A model generated the notes under the pieces. The model did no database searches. It had not been told where the DNA came from and saw only the letters and a list, made by a program, of their open reading frames with translations. Position numbers and translations under genes: made by a program. Source: Porphyrobacter sp. (lineage in GTDB: Bacteria > Pseudomonadota > Alphaproteobacteria > Sphingomonadales > Sphingomonadaceae). Taken from it: a DNA stretch of 64,000 nt. Position 1 is the first letter of the stretch. The number at the start of each line of letters is the position of its first letter. Below, piece by piece: positions 42,231-51,517 of the stretch. The stretch covers positions 310,001 through 374,000 of the forward strand of contig JAGIBN010000001.1 of NCBI GenBank assembly GCA_017744315.1, given 5' to 3'.

Positions 42231-43664
42231 TCACGTGCAAGGCGGGACGAGTTTGCCAGGATTGAGCAAGTCGGCCGGATCGAGCGCATGCTTGACGGCG
42301 CGCATCATCGCCAGCTGTACCGGATCTCCGAGCCGGCCCAGTTCATCGCGCTTGAGTTGGCCGATTCCATGTTCCGCACTGATCGAGCCGCCCCATTGCG
42401 TGACGAGATCATGGACGAAAGCGCTGATCGACTTTCCGTCGCTTGCTTCCCATTCCCCTCGTACCGCGCCGGCGGGTGCGAGAACGTGGAAATGGACATT
42501 GCCGTCGCCCAGATGCCCGAAGGCAACGGCCCGTGAAGAGGGGAATCGGGCCTCGACATCCGGCACGGCAGCGGCGACGAAATCGGCCATGCGGGCGACC
42601 GGGACCGAAATGTCGTGCTGCACAGCCGGGCCGAGAGCTCGCTCGGCCGGCGCGATCTCATCACGCAGCAGCCAGAACTGCTCGGCCTGAGCTTCGTTCG
42701 CCGCGATGGTTGCGTCCTCAACAAGGCCGGCCTCGAAGGCCGTCTCCAGAAGCGTCTGAGCCAGCGCGGGCAGGGCGTCCGCTCCGGCCGCGTCGGCAGC
42801 CAGTTCGATCAGGACGTTCCATTCGTGCTCGCCCTGCAGGGGCGAGCGCGAACCGGATACGTGAGCCAGCACGGCCTCAAGGCTGTGACGGGGCATGATC
42901 TCGAAACCCTCCAGCGCGTCGCCGGCGACCGTTTCGCTATGCAGAAGCAAGGCGCGGGCTGCCGTCACCGATCCGAGACCCGCCCACAGCACGGCCCGGT
43001 CCGCGAGCGCCGGGAGCAACCTAAGCGTCGCGGCGGTGACGATGCCGAGGGTGCCCTCGGAGCCGATCAGCAATTGCTTGAGGTCGAACCCGCGGTTGTC
43101 CTTCTTCAGCGGGACGAGCGCGTCGAACACGCTGCCATCGGCCAGCACCGCCTCGATGCCGAGAACCTGGCTCCGCATCGAGCCGTGACGCAGAACCTGC
43201 GTGCCGCCCGCGTTCGTGGAGATCAGTCCGCCGACGGTGGCAGAACCCTTGCCGCCCAGAGTCAGCGGGAAGCGCAGATGCTGCGCCTCCACCGCCTCGT
43301 GCAGGGTTTGCAGGATGACGCCGGCCTCGCAGGTGATTTCGCGAGCCGCCGGATCGAACTGCCGGATCGCGTTCATCCGCCGCAAGGAGATCAGGATCGC
43401 ATGGCCCGTCTCGTCCGGCGTGGCACCGCCGGACATGCCGCTGTTCCCGCCTTGCGGCACGACTGGCACGCCGTGTTTGGCGCAAAGCTTCATTAGGGCG
43501 GAGACCTCTGCCGTGGACGAGGGCGAAGCCAGAGCCAGCGCTCGACCGCTGAAACGGCCACGCCAGTCGGTCAGCCAGGGCTGCAGCAGTTCCGGATCGC
43601 AAGTCAGCCCGCGCTCGCCCAGAAGCTCACTCGCGGCGGAGAGAAATTGTTCCTGATCGGTCAT
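42231..43664 (-). CDS. FAD-linked D-2-hydroxyacid dehydrogenase (D-2-hydroxyglutarate dehydrogenase-like)
   Basis: About 477 residues in the VAO/PCMH flavoprotein fold. FAD-site sequences are VPVVPQGGNSGMSGG and LTLGGKGSATVGGLISTNAGGTQ. The C-terminal substrate domain carries AVAFGHLGDGNVHFHV (metal/substrate histidines) and SAEHGIGQLKRDEL, typical of GlcD/DLD-like and D-2-hydroxyglutarate dehydrogenases. The ATG at 43664 is taken as start; an in-frame ATG at 43673 is equally possible and no clear ribosome-binding site decides. The exact substrate is not resolved. Confidence 0.88.
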   Translation of the reverse strand: MTDQEQFLSAASELLGERGLTCDPELLQPWLTDWRGRFSGRALALASPSSTAEVSALMKLCAKHGVPVVPQGGNSGMSGGATPDETGHAILISLRRMNAIRQFDPAAREITCEAGVILQTLHEAVEAQHLRFPLTLGGKGSATVGGLISTNAGGTQVLRHGSMRSQVLGIEAVLADGSVFDALVPLKKDNRGFDLKQLLIGSEGTLGIVTAATLRLLPALADRAVLWAGLGSVTAARALLLHSETVAGDALEGFEIMPRHSLEAVLAHVSGSRSPLQGEHEWNVLIELAADAAGADALPALAQTLLETAFEAGLVEDATIAANEAQAEQFWLLRDEIAPAERALGPAVQHDISVPVARMADFVAAAVPDVEARFPSSRAVAFGHLGDGNVHFHVLAPAGAVRGEWEASDGKSISAFVHDLVTQWGGSISAEHGIGQLKRDELGRLGDPVQLAMMRAVKHALDPADLLNPGKLVPPCT

Positions 43665-43802
43665 GATCGGCATTTGCCAGCGCGGTGAGAGCGTTGCAAA
43701 GGGCAAATCCCGGGTTAAGCCGATATTCAATCAGCGGGTCTAGAAGACACCGCCGACCGCCGTTCCTCTCGCGGTAACCATTGCCGAGCACCGCAACACT
43801 GC

Positions 43803-44378
43803 ATGAATAGTTTTGCTATCCTCCTTTCCCCGCTCGCCTTGCTGCTGCCAGCGGTGGCTGTTGGAGTGCCGGAATCCATGGTGCGGCAAAGCGAGGCAGC
43901 GCACACGACGCCGGAACCCGATAGCCCCCCTGTCGGCCTCGACAGTCCCGCTGCCGCACCGTTCAGGGTTCTCGACGATGCCCGCAAGCCGCCGACCGAA
44001 AATCAGGTCAGGATCGAGCAGCGGGTGATCATCCGTATCGCTCCCAGTTCACCTCGGACGGTTGCCAGATCGATGGACAGAATAGCGGCGGACACCGACA
44101 GGTTCGAAGAAGAGCGGGTCGGTGACTGCGTGCCGATCGGCTCCATCGCTGCTGTGCAACCGGCGAACAACAACCGGCTCCTGTTGTTCATGCGCGACAG
44201 GCGAGTGCTCAGTGCCGCCCTGGAGCGTTCCTGCAATTCAGAGGACTATTACCTCGGCTTCTACGTTGAACGCAGCGGTGACGGTCAGCTTTGCACGCGG
44301 CGCGACAAGCTCCAATCTCGCGCCGGCGCCAGTTGCCATTTCACCAAGCTAAGCAGGCTGGTCGCCGAACGCGACTGA
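43803..44378 (+). CDS. Exported protein of unknown function
   Basis: A 191-residue protein with an N-terminal hydrophobic signal (MNSFAILLSPLALLLPAVAVG), a Pro/Ala-rich linker (about 25-60) and a C-terminal domain with four cysteines (ERVGDCVPIGS, LERSCNSEDYY, LCTRRDK, ASCHFTKL) that could form two disulfides in the periplasm. I recognise no family. It stands alone, divergent from the dehydrogenase and upstream of the helicase. Confidence 0.75.
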   Translation: MNSFAILLSPLALLLPAVAVGVPESMVRQSEAAHTTPEPDSPPVGLDSPAAAPFRVLDDARKPPTENQVRIEQRVIIRIAPSSPRTVARSMDRIAADTDRFEEERVGDCVPIGSIAAVQPANNNRLLLFMRDRRVLSAALERSCNSEDYYLGFYVERSGDGQLCTRRDKLQSRAGASCHFTKLSRLVAERD

Positions 44379-44512
44379 CGTTCCCGTGTCCAGCACGGGG
44401 GAATCCTTGACTTTCTCCTTGGGCGCTGCATAGGCGCTGGCCCGGCGTCGCGCGTGCGTGCGTGGCCGATTTTGCGGCGGGATAACCGCCCCGTTCCGGA
44501 CATTGAGCCCCT

Positions 44513-45862
44513 ATGAAGTTTGCCGATCTCGGCCTAACCGACGAATTGCTGAAGGCGGTCGAAGCCGCCGGATATAGCGAACCTACGCCCATTCAGGCGC
44601 AGGCGATCCCGCAGGTCCAGATGATGCGCGACATTATCGCCATCGCCCAGACCGGCACCGGCAAGACCGCGAGCTTCGTCCTTCCGATGATCGACATCCT
44701 GCACCACGGCCGTCGCCGGGCGCGTATGCCGCGTTCGCTGATCCTCGAGCCGACGCGCGAACTGGCTGTGCAGGTGGCCGAGAACTTCGAGAAGTACGGC
44801 GTCAACCACGACCTCAAGATGGCGCTGCTGATCGGTGGCGTGCAGATGGGCGACCAGGTCAAGGCGCTGGACGAGGGCGTAGACGTCCTGATCGCCACGC
44901 CGGGTCGCCTCATGGACTTGTTCGAGCGCGGGAAGATCCTGCTCACCGGCTGTGAGCTTTTGGTGATCGACGAAGCCGACCGCATGCTCGACATGGGTTT
45001 CATCCCAGACATCGAATTCATCTGCGAGAAGCTGCCGCCCAACCGCCAGACGTTGTTGTTTTCGGCGACGATGCCGCCGCCGATCAAGAAGCTGGCCGAC
45101 CGCTTCCTCAGCAACCCGAAGTATATCGAGGTGGCGCGTCCCGCCTCGACCAACACCAACATCGCCCAGCACAAGGTCTTCACCAGCGCGCGCGGCAAGC
45201 GCGAAGCGCTGCGTGAGCTGCTGCGTACCGACGACGTGCAGACCGCGATCATCTTCGCCAACCGCAAGACCACCGTGCGCGAGCTCAACAAGAGCCTGCA
45301 GCGCTATGGCTTCGCCAGCGGCGAGATCCACGGCGACATGGATCAGTCGAGCCGGCTCGCAGAACTCGACCGGTTCAAGAAGGGCGACATCAACATCCTC
45401 GTCGCCTCCGACGTCGCCGCCCGCGGCCTCGACGTGAAGGGCGTAAGCCACGTGTTCAACTTCGACACGCCGTGGCACCCAGACGACTATGTTCACCGCG
45501 TCGGCCGCACCGGCCGCGCCGGCGCCAAGGGTAGGGCGTTCACGCTCGTCGCGCCTGACGATGCCGAAGCGATCGAGAACGTCGAGAAGCTCACCGGTTC
45601 CCCGCTTCCGGTTTACGAACTGGCAGGCGGGAAAGAAGCTGCGGAACCCAAGGAAGCCAAGGCTGAAAAGGCGCCGCGCGAGAAGACCGAGCGGAGCAAG
45701 CCCAAGCGCGAGCCGCGCGAGGCTGACGCCCGTCGGAAACCCGCCCAGGCAGAGCCGCGCCGCTCCGAGCGTCGCCGGCCGGATCCGGAAGACGATCGCC
45801 CGACCGAGCCGGGTGAATGGAACGGCCCGGTCCCGGGCTTCCTCAACCTTTCGGCGCTTTGA
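44513..45862 (+). CDS. rhlE: DEAD-box RNA helicase, RhlE type
   Basis: An ATP-dependent RNA-unwinding enzyme acting on rRNA or mRNA. The 449 residues show all core motifs in order: the Q-motif region (YSEPTPIQAQAIP), AQTGTGKT (motif I), PTRELA (Ia), DEAD in VIDEADRMLDMGF, FSATMP (motif III) and HRVGRTGRAG (motif VI). The last 80 residues are Lys/Arg/Glu/Pro rich and probably disordered, as in RhlE-group proteins. It is convergent with uvrD; a CTCCC/GGGAG hairpin lies between them. Confidence 0.93.
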   Translation: MKFADLGLTDELLKAVEAAGYSEPTPIQAQAIPQVQMMRDIIAIAQTGTGKTASFVLPMIDILHHGRRRARMPRSLILEPTRELAVQVAENFEKYGVNHDLKMALLIGGVQMGDQVKALDEGVDVLIATPGRLMDLFERGKILLTGCELLVIDEADRMLDMGFIPDIEFICEKLPPNRQTLLFSATMPPPIKKLADRFLSNPKYIEVARPASTNTNIAQHKVFTSARGKREALRELLRTDDVQTAIIFANRKTTVRELNKSLQRYGFASGEIHGDMDQSSRLAELDRFKKGDINILVASDVAARGLDVKGVSHVFNFDTPWHPDDYVHRVGRTGRAGAKGRAFTLVAPDDAEAIENVEKLTGSPLPVYELAGGKEAAEPKEAKAEKAPREKTERSKPKREPREADARRKPAQAEPRRSERRRPDPEDDRPTEPGEWNGPVPGFLNLSAL

Positions 45863-45915
45863 GACTTACCTTGACCTCTCCCAGTGGGAGTGGGCTTTAG
45901 GTCAGGAAGCGCGCC

Positions 45916-48216
45916 TCAAGCCGGTTTGACGAAGCTGTCGATCACGCGCTTGCGCCCGCTTTGCTCGAATTCGATTTCGAGCTTGTTGCCTTCCTGGTCC
46001 ACCACTTCGCCGTAACCGAACTTGTCGTGAAAGACGCGCGCACCGATTGCGATGTCGGTGCGGGGCTTGGCGGCGAAGCTGGCGGCGCTGCGGCTGGGTT
46101 CGGGCAGGCGCTTGGGCAGGCGGTCGTAGCCTGTCGACAGTGCGCGCTGCCAACCCGGGCCCCGGGCCTGGCTGCGATCGGGCCGGGCTTCGCTGACATG
46201 CGCGAAGGGATCGTCCTGCTCGCTCCAGTTGGCGCGCCATAGCGAGGCGCCACCAGTTAGCGTGGTCTCCTGCACGATGTGTTCCGCGGGAAGCTCGGCA
46301 ATGAAGCGCGAGGGGATCGAGCTGGTCCATTGCCCATAGATGCGCCGGTTCGCTGCGTGCATTATCGTGCAGCGACGGCGCGCGCGCGTGATCGCCACGT
46401 AGGCGAGGCGCCTTTCTTCCTCCAACGAGGCGAGTCCGCCTTCGTCGAGCGCACGCTGGCTCGGGAACACGCCTTCCTCCCAGCCGGGCAAGAACACATG
46501 GTCGAACTCCAACCCCTTGGCGGCGTGGATGGTCATGATCGTGACCTTCTCGGTCTCGTCCGCCGCGTCGTTGTCCATCACAAGGCTGACGTGTTCGAGG
46601 AAGTCTCCGAGCGTATCGTATTCTTCCATCGCCCGGGCGAGTTCGACCAGGTTGTCCTGCCGCCCGGCGCTCTCGGAGGTGCGTTCCGCCTTGAGCATGG
46701 CATCGTAGCCGCTTTCCTCCAGCACCTGGCGCAGCAACTCGGCGGGGGTGACCTGCTCGCTCAGTTCGCGCCAACGCAGGAACGAGGACATCAGACCGGC
46801 AATCGTCCCCCGAGCGCGCGCGGGCAGTTCGTCGCTGTCGGCGATCTCCAGGGCAGCGGCGGCCAACGGGATGTCCTGGCGGCGGGCATGCTGGTGCATC
46901 TTTTCGAGTGCCTTGGCACCGAGACCGCGCTTGGGCTGGTTGTGGATGCGTTCGAACGCCAGGTCGTCCGCCGGCTGGGCGATAACCCGGAGATAGGCCA
47001 GCGCGTCGCGGATCTCGGCTCGCTCGTAGAAGCGGAAGCCGCCGACGATCCGATAGTTGAGTCCGATCTGGATGAACCGGTCTTCGAACTCGCGCGTCTG
47101 GTACTGGGCCCGCACCAGGATCGCTACGCCTTCCAGCGGCGCACCTTCGCGTTCCAGCCGTTCGATCTCCTCGCCCAGGCGGCGAGCTTCTTCGGGAGCA
47201 TCCCAAACGCCGATAACGCGGACCTTCTCGCCGCCCCCGCGCTCGGTCCAAAGCGTCTTGCCGAGCCGTCCGCTATTGGCTTCGATCAGACCTGAAGCCG
47301 CTGCCAGGATCTGCGGGGTCGAGCGGTAGTTCTGCTCCAGCCGGATCACCGCGGCGCCGGGAAAATCCTTTTCAAACCGCAGGATATTGGCGACTTCTGC
47401 GCCGCGCCATGAATAGATCGACTGGTCGTCGTCCCCCACCACGCAGATGTTCTTGCGGGTCTGGGCGAGCAGGCGGAGCCACAGATACTGGACGGCGTTG
47501 GTGTCCTGGTATTCGTCCACCATCACGTATTTGAAGCGGTTCTGGTAGCTCTCAAGAATGTCCCGCTCGCGCCTGAAAACATTGAGCATATGCAGCAGAA
47601 GATCGCCGAAATCGCAGGCATTGAGCGCCTTGAGCCGCGCCTGGTAGAGCGCGTACATCTTCTGGCCCTTGCCGTTGGCATAGGCCTCGTTTTCCACTGC
47701 ATCGAGGTCTTCGGGATTGAGCCCGCGGTTCTTCCAGCGATCGATCAACCCGGCGAGTTGGCGTGCGGGCCAGCGCTTTTCGTCGAGGTCGTTTTCCTGG
47801 ATCAACTGTTTGAGCAAACGGAGCTGATCGTCGGTGTCTATGATAGTGTAGTTGCTCTGAAGCCCGACCAGTTCGGCATGGCGGCGGAGCATCTTCGCGC
47901 AGATCGAATGGAACGTGCCGAGCCACGGCATTCCTTCGACCGCATCGCCGATCAACTGACCGACCCGATGGCGCATCTCGCGCGCTGCCTTGTTGGTGAA
48001 GGTGACGCAGAGGATCTCGCTCGGCCAGGCGCGGCGGGTGCGGATCAGGTAAGCGAGGCGAGCGGTGAGTGCGGCCGTCTTGCCGGTACCGGCACCCGCC
48101 AGCATCAGCACGGGACCGTCTGTGGTCAGAACGGCCTGTTTCTGCGGCGCGTTCAGCCCCTCCAGCCACTCGGGAGCTTCGCCAAGGTCAATCGCGGGAA
48201 GGGGGGTGTCGGTCAC
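45916..48216 (-). CDS. uvrD: UvrD/PcrA-type ATP-dependent DNA helicase
   Basis: A superfamily-1 3-prime to 5-prime helicase used in nucleotide excision and mismatch repair. About 766 residues: Walker A AGAGTGKTAALTARL, VDEYQDTNAVQ (Walker B region), GDDDQSIYSWRGAEV, LEQNYRST and MTIHAAKGLEFDHVFLPG. The C-terminal 80 residues include the PcrA-like GARVFHDKFGYGEVV motif of the RNA-polymerase-binding Tudor-like domain. A TTG at 48225 would also open the frame, but it lies inside an SOS box (48220-48234), so the GTG at 48216 is preferred. Confidence 0.94.
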   Translation of the reverse strand: MTDTPLPAIDLGEAPEWLEGLNAPQKQAVLTTDGPVLMLAGAGTGKTAALTARLAYLIRTRRAWPSEILCVTFTNKAAREMRHRVGQLIGDAVEGMPWLGTFHSICAKMLRRHAELVGLQSNYTIIDTDDQLRLLKQLIQENDLDEKRWPARQLAGLIDRWKNRGLNPEDLDAVENEAYANGKGQKMYALYQARLKALNACDFGDLLLHMLNVFRRERDILESYQNRFKYVMVDEYQDTNAVQYLWLRLLAQTRKNICVVGDDDQSIYSWRGAEVANILRFEKDFPGAAVIRLEQNYRSTPQILAAASGLIEANSGRLGKTLWTERGGGEKVRVIGVWDAPEEARRLGEEIERLEREGAPLEGVAILVRAQYQTREFEDRFIQIGLNYRIVGGFRFYERAEIRDALAYLRVIAQPADDLAFERIHNQPKRGLGAKALEKMHQHARRQDIPLAAAALEIADSDELPARARGTIAGLMSSFLRWRELSEQVTPAELLRQVLEESGYDAMLKAERTSESAGRQDNLVELARAMEEYDTLGDFLEHVSLVMDNDAADETEKVTIMTIHAAKGLEFDHVFLPGWEEGVFPSQRALDEGGLASLEEERRLAYVAITRARRRCTIMHAANRRIYGQWTSSIPSRFIAELPAEHIVQETTLTGGASLWRANWSEQDDPFAHVSEARPDRSQARGPGWQRALSTGYDRLPKRLPEPSRSAASFAAKPRTDIAIGARVFHDKFGYGEVVDQEGNKLEIEFEQSGRKRVIDSFVKPA

Positions 48217-48219
48217 CGC

Positions 48220-48234
48220 GAACAACTAGGGAAC
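48220..48234 (-). promoter_or_regulatory. LexA (SOS) box at the 5-prime end of uvrD
   Basis: On the minus strand GTTC (48234-48231), 7 bases, then GTTC (48223-48220) matches the alphaproteobacterial LexA site exactly. It ends 3 bases before the GTG start of uvrD, where a bound repressor would block transcription initiation or elongation. Confidence 0.75.
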
Positions 48235-48333
48235 GAAAACGCGGCGCGCAACCGGCGAAACGCGGTCGCCCAAGGCGGAACTTGATCTATGTTTCTCCGT
48301 TGTCCCCGCGTCCTGCTGCAGTGGAGATGGATT

Positions 48334-48609
48334 ATGCGCGCCATACTTGTTGCCAGCACTCTCGCTTTGACCGTGATCGCCGTCGCCCAGCCGGCGCTTG
48401 CGCAAGGGAACCCGGCCAAACCGAAAGCCGAAGTGGTTGAACGGGACGCCCGTGGAAAGGCTATCAAGGTCAAGATCGGCGACACGGTCTATGACGTTTG
48501 CCGCGAGGGCAAGTACGACAGCTGCATCAATCCGCGCGAGGCCGGGCTCGCGTTCGGGAACGTTCCGCTCGATAATTGGCCTAAGAGCCGTTCGAACCCC
48601 CAGAACTGA
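48334..48609 (+). CDS. Small exported protein of unknown function
   Basis: A 91-residue protein with a signal peptide (MRAILVASTLALTVIAVAQ, cleavage near ALAQ). The mature part of about 65 residues contains KVKIGDTVYDVCREGKYDSC with two cysteines 8 apart, and PREAGLAFGNVPLDNWP at the end. The ATG at 48334 has GGAG about 8 bases upstream; the frame is open further 5-prime, without a signal peptide. Family unknown. It is divergent from uvrD. Confidence 0.75.
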   Translation: MRAILVASTLALTVIAVAQPALAQGNPAKPKAEVVERDARGKAIKVKIGDTVYDVCREGKYDSCINPREAGLAFGNVPLDNWPKSRSNPQN

Positions 48610-48669
48610 CGGGTCCAATCTTGACTTGATGGCGCATCCGCCCCAGCCCGCCGGCAGGGGGACGGAACC

Positions 48670-49938
48670 GTGACATCACCGCTTAAAACGCATCGTAGAG
48701 TACTCGCCGCCTCGCTCGTCGGCACGGCGGTCGAGTTCTACGATTTCTATGTCTACGCCACGGCCGCGGCGCTGGTGTTCGGCCAGCTGTTCTTCCCCGC
48801 CGAAAGCACTGCGGCGCAGCAGATGTTCAGCTTCATGAGCTTCGGCCTCGCCTTCGTGGCACGGCCGGTTGGCGCGATCGCGTTCGGGCATTTCGGCGAC
48901 CGCCTGGGTCGCAAGTCCACGCTGGTCAGCTCGCTGCTGCTGATGGGCATCTCGACCTTGCTCATCGCCTTCCTGCCGACTTACGCGATGGTTGGCTGGG
49001 TCGCGCCGCTGCTGCTTTGCATCCTGCGCTTCGGGCAGGGCTTTGGCCTGGGCGGCGAGTGGGGCGGGGCGACACTGCTCGCGGTCGAGAACGCGCCCAA
49101 GGGCTGGGAGGCACGCTTCGGCTCGGCGCCGCAGCTCGGTGCCCCCGTCGGGTTCCTGGCGGCGAACGGCCTATTCCTTCTGCTCGGGCTCGGCCTGTCC
49201 GACGAGGCTTTCACCGCCTGGGGCTGGCGCGTGCCGTTCCTGCTCAGCGCGGTGCTGGTGGCGATCGGTCTGTGGGTCCGGCTGAGCATCGGTGAAACGC
49301 CCGCCTTCCGCGAAGCGCTGGAGAAGGCGCCGCCGCCCAAAGTTCCGCTTGGCCTGGTCCTGCGTTACCATTGGGGCTCAGTCTTGGCAGCGAGTGCCGG
49401 CGTGGTCTCGGCCTTCGCGATCTTCTATCTCGCGACCGCTTTCACGCTCAGCCACATGACGCTGGAGCGCGGCGTGGAGCGGGACGTTATCCTCGGCCTG
49501 CAACTCGGCGCCAACTTGTTCCTCGCGCTCGGCATCGTGCTCGCGGCCATCGGCTCCGACAGGTTCGGATCGAGCAAGATGCTGGGATGGGGTGCGGCCG
49601 CGACGATCCTGCTGGGCGCGATCTTCGGCCAGGTCCTTACCGAAGGATCCTTGCCGCTGCTATTCGTGACCCTGGCCGCGGCGTTGCTGGTCATGGGCTT
49701 TGTCTACGGACCGCTCGGCGGTTGGATGCCGGTGCTGTTTCCGGTGACGGCGCGCTACACCGGGATGTCGATCGCCTTCAACGCCGGTGGGATCATCGGC
49801 GGTGCCGTCGCCCCGATCGCGGCCCAGAACCTGAGCGCGGCGGGAGCCACTCCGTTGATCGGGCTGCTCCTGAGCGTCGCCGGCGTGATGACCCTGGCGG
49901 GCGTTATCCTTGCGCGGCCGGTAGGCGCAGAAGAGTAA
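48670..49938 (+). CDS. MFS transporter, metabolite:H+ symporter (MHS) type
   Basis: A 422-residue inner-membrane protein with 12 predicted helices. GTAVEFYDFYVYATAAALVF in helix 1 and FGHFGDRLGRKSTL in the loop between helices 2 and 3 are the MHS-family signatures (shikimate, proline/betaine and citrate transporters). The charged loop GEWGGATLLAVENAPKGW after helix 4 is also typical. The start codon is GTG. Substrate unknown. Its last 35 bases overlap rsmD on the other strand. Confidence 0.9.
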   Translation: MTSPLKTHRRVLAASLVGTAVEFYDFYVYATAAALVFGQLFFPAESTAAQQMFSFMSFGLAFVARPVGAIAFGHFGDRLGRKSTLVSSLLLMGISTLLIAFLPTYAMVGWVAPLLLCILRFGQGFGLGGEWGGATLLAVENAPKGWEARFGSAPQLGAPVGFLAANGLFLLLGLGLSDEAFTAWGWRVPFLLSAVLVAIGLWVRLSIGETPAFREALEKAPPPKVPLGLVLRYHWGSVLAASAGVVSAFAIFYLATAFTLSHMTLERGVERDVILGLQLGANLFLALGIVLAAIGSDRFGSSKMLGWGAAATILLGAIFGQVLTEGSLPLLFVTLAAALLVMGFVYGPLGGWMPVLFPVTARYTGMSIAFNAGGIIGGAVAPIAAQNLSAAGATPLIGLLLSVAGVMTLAGVILARPVGAEE

Positions 49939-50458
49939 GCTTGGCCTTGCCGACCTTGCGCTCGCTTTCGATCTCGAGCGATTTGACCTGAACCTTTTCG
50001 TCCTGCGCGGTTTCGAGCGCGATCCAGGTCGCTTCACCGATCCAGCCGAGGCGGAACAGCTTGTCGAGCGCCACAGCGCCAGCGCCGCTGCCATAAGGCG
50101 GATCGAGCAGCAGCAAGTCCAGCGGGGCCTTGGCCGGTCCGACCTGCAGCACTGAAGTCGCGCGCACGTCGCATTGCGACTGGGCCCGCAAGGCCGCGAT
50201 GTTGGCCCGCAAGGCCCGGATCGCCGCGGCTTCGTGCTCGACGAACAGGCAAGTCGCTGCCCCGCGTGACAGAGCCTCGAGGCCAAGCGCGCCCGAACCG
50301 GCGAACAGGTCGGCCACCGCGAGCCCTTCAAAACTGCCCAGCCGGCTCGTCAGCATCGCGAACAGGGTTTCGCGCGTACGGTCTGCGGTGGGACGCGTGT
50401 CATCGCCCGGAGGAGCCTTGAGCAGGCGGCGGCGCCATTCGCCGGCGATAATTCTCAC
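49904..50458 (-). CDS. rsmD: 16S rRNA (guanine966-N2)-methyltransferase RsmD
   Basis: It methylates G966 of 16S rRNA in the 30S subunit. The 184 residues begin MRIIAGEWRRRLL, the family opening, with TRPTADRTRETLFAML, SAM motif DLFAGSGALGLEALSRG and the catalytic DPPYG. Its ATG overlaps the TGA of rluB by 4 bases, so both RNA-modification genes form one unit. Confidence 0.95.
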   Translation of the reverse strand: MRIIAGEWRRRLLKAPPGDDTRPTADRTRETLFAMLTSRLGSFEGLAVADLFAGSGALGLEALSRGAATCLFVEHEAAAIRALRANIAALRAQSQCDVRATSVLQVGPAKAPLDLLLLDPPYGSGAGAVALDKLFRLGWIGEATWIALETAQDEKVQVKSLEIESERKVGKAKLTLLRLPAAQG

Positions 50459-51375
50459 TTCGGTCCTCCGCGGGAGGGGGAGCGGGAGGGGGGACGGGAT
50501 CCGGAGCGCGACCTAGGCGCTGGGCCACCTGGCTTGCCTGGACCACCCGGCTTGCGCGGAGTGGGCGGCCGGTTGGCGGCGTCGCTCGCTGGCTTGCTGA
50601 CACCTTCCCGCGGCGGCGAGGCGGCATGCTTGAGCGAACTCCTGAACCGCTCCAGCTCTTCCTTGCGGACTTCCACCGCCGCGCCCTTGGCGAGGTCGCC
50701 GAGCGAGAAGGGGCCGTAGGCGGTGCGGATCAGACGCGAGACCTTGAGCCCGAGGTGTTCGAGCACCCGGCGGACTTCGCGGTTCTTGCCTTCGGTAAGC
50801 GTAAGCTCGACCCACTGGTTGCGGCCGGTGCGACGCTCCAGGTTGGCATCGATCGGGCCGTAGCGAACGCCCTCGATCTCGACGCCGTCCATCAGGTCTT
50901 CGAGCTGGGCTTGCGAAATGTCGCCGAACGTGCGGGCGCGATAAGTGCGCGGCACTCCGGTTGCCGGCAGCTCCAGCTGGCGCTTGAACCCGCCGTCGTT
51001 GGTCAGCAGCAGCAGCCCCTCGGTGTTGAGATCGAGCCGCCCCACCGGCATCACTCGCGGCGTCCCCTTGGGGAGCGCATTGCGCAAGGCGTTATAGATG
51101 GTCGGCCGCCCGGCCGCATCGCGTTCGGCGGTGATCAAGCCCTCGGGCTTGTGGAAGCGGAACAGCCGTGTCGGCTCGGCACTGGCGACAGGATTGCCGT
51201 CGACAGTGACACCGCGCAGGTGTTCGAGCACCGTGGCGGGCGTTTCGATCACCACCCCGTCCTTGGCGATGCGGCGATCGGCGATCATCCGCTCGATCTC
51301 GCGACGGCTGGCTACGCCCGCGCGGGCAAGCAGCTTGGCGATTCTCTCGCCATTGGGATTCCAGGTGTCGGCCAT
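50455..51375 (-). CDS. rluB: 23S rRNA pseudouridine synthase, RluB/RsuA family
   Basis: It isomerises uridine in the peptidyl-transferase region of 23S rRNA (position 2605 for RluB). The 306 residues have an S4 RNA-binding domain (ERIAKLLARAGVASRREIERMI), then the synthase domain with the catalytic Asp in PVGRLDLNTEGLLLLTND and EGKNREVRRVLEHLGL. The last 60 residues are Pro/Gly/Ser/Arg rich and probably disordered. It is coupled to rsmD and divergent from the AmpG-like permease. Confidence 0.93.
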   Translation of the reverse strand: MADTWNPNGERIAKLLARAGVASRREIERMIADRRIAKDGVVIETPATVLEHLRGVTVDGNPVASAEPTRLFRFHKPEGLITAERDAAGRPTIYNALRNALPKGTPRVMPVGRLDLNTEGLLLLTNDGGFKRQLELPATGVPRTYRARTFGDISQAQLEDLMDGVEIEGVRYGPIDANLERRTGRNQWVELTLTEGKNREVRRVLEHLGLKVSRLIRTAYGPFSLGDLAKGAAVEVRKEELERFRSSLKHAASPPREGVSKPASDAANRPPTPRKPGGPGKPGGPAPRSRSGSRPPSRSPSRGGPK

Positions 51376-51517
51376 GCTGGGCCCATAGCGGCGAAGCCCG
51401 CTGGCTCCAAGCTGCGAGGCCGTATGTGTCGCCCAGAAGCCTGTCTATCATCTCGCGGCGGGGGTTCCTCTGCACCCAAACTCCGCTACGCTCTGCCGAG
51501 ATGACGAGGAGGAATTG

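Noticed and set aside
44165..44189. Inverted repeat GAACAACA / TGTTGTTC
   Set aside because: It lies inside the coding region of the exported protein at 43803-44378 and is explained by repeated Asn/Leu-Phe codons.
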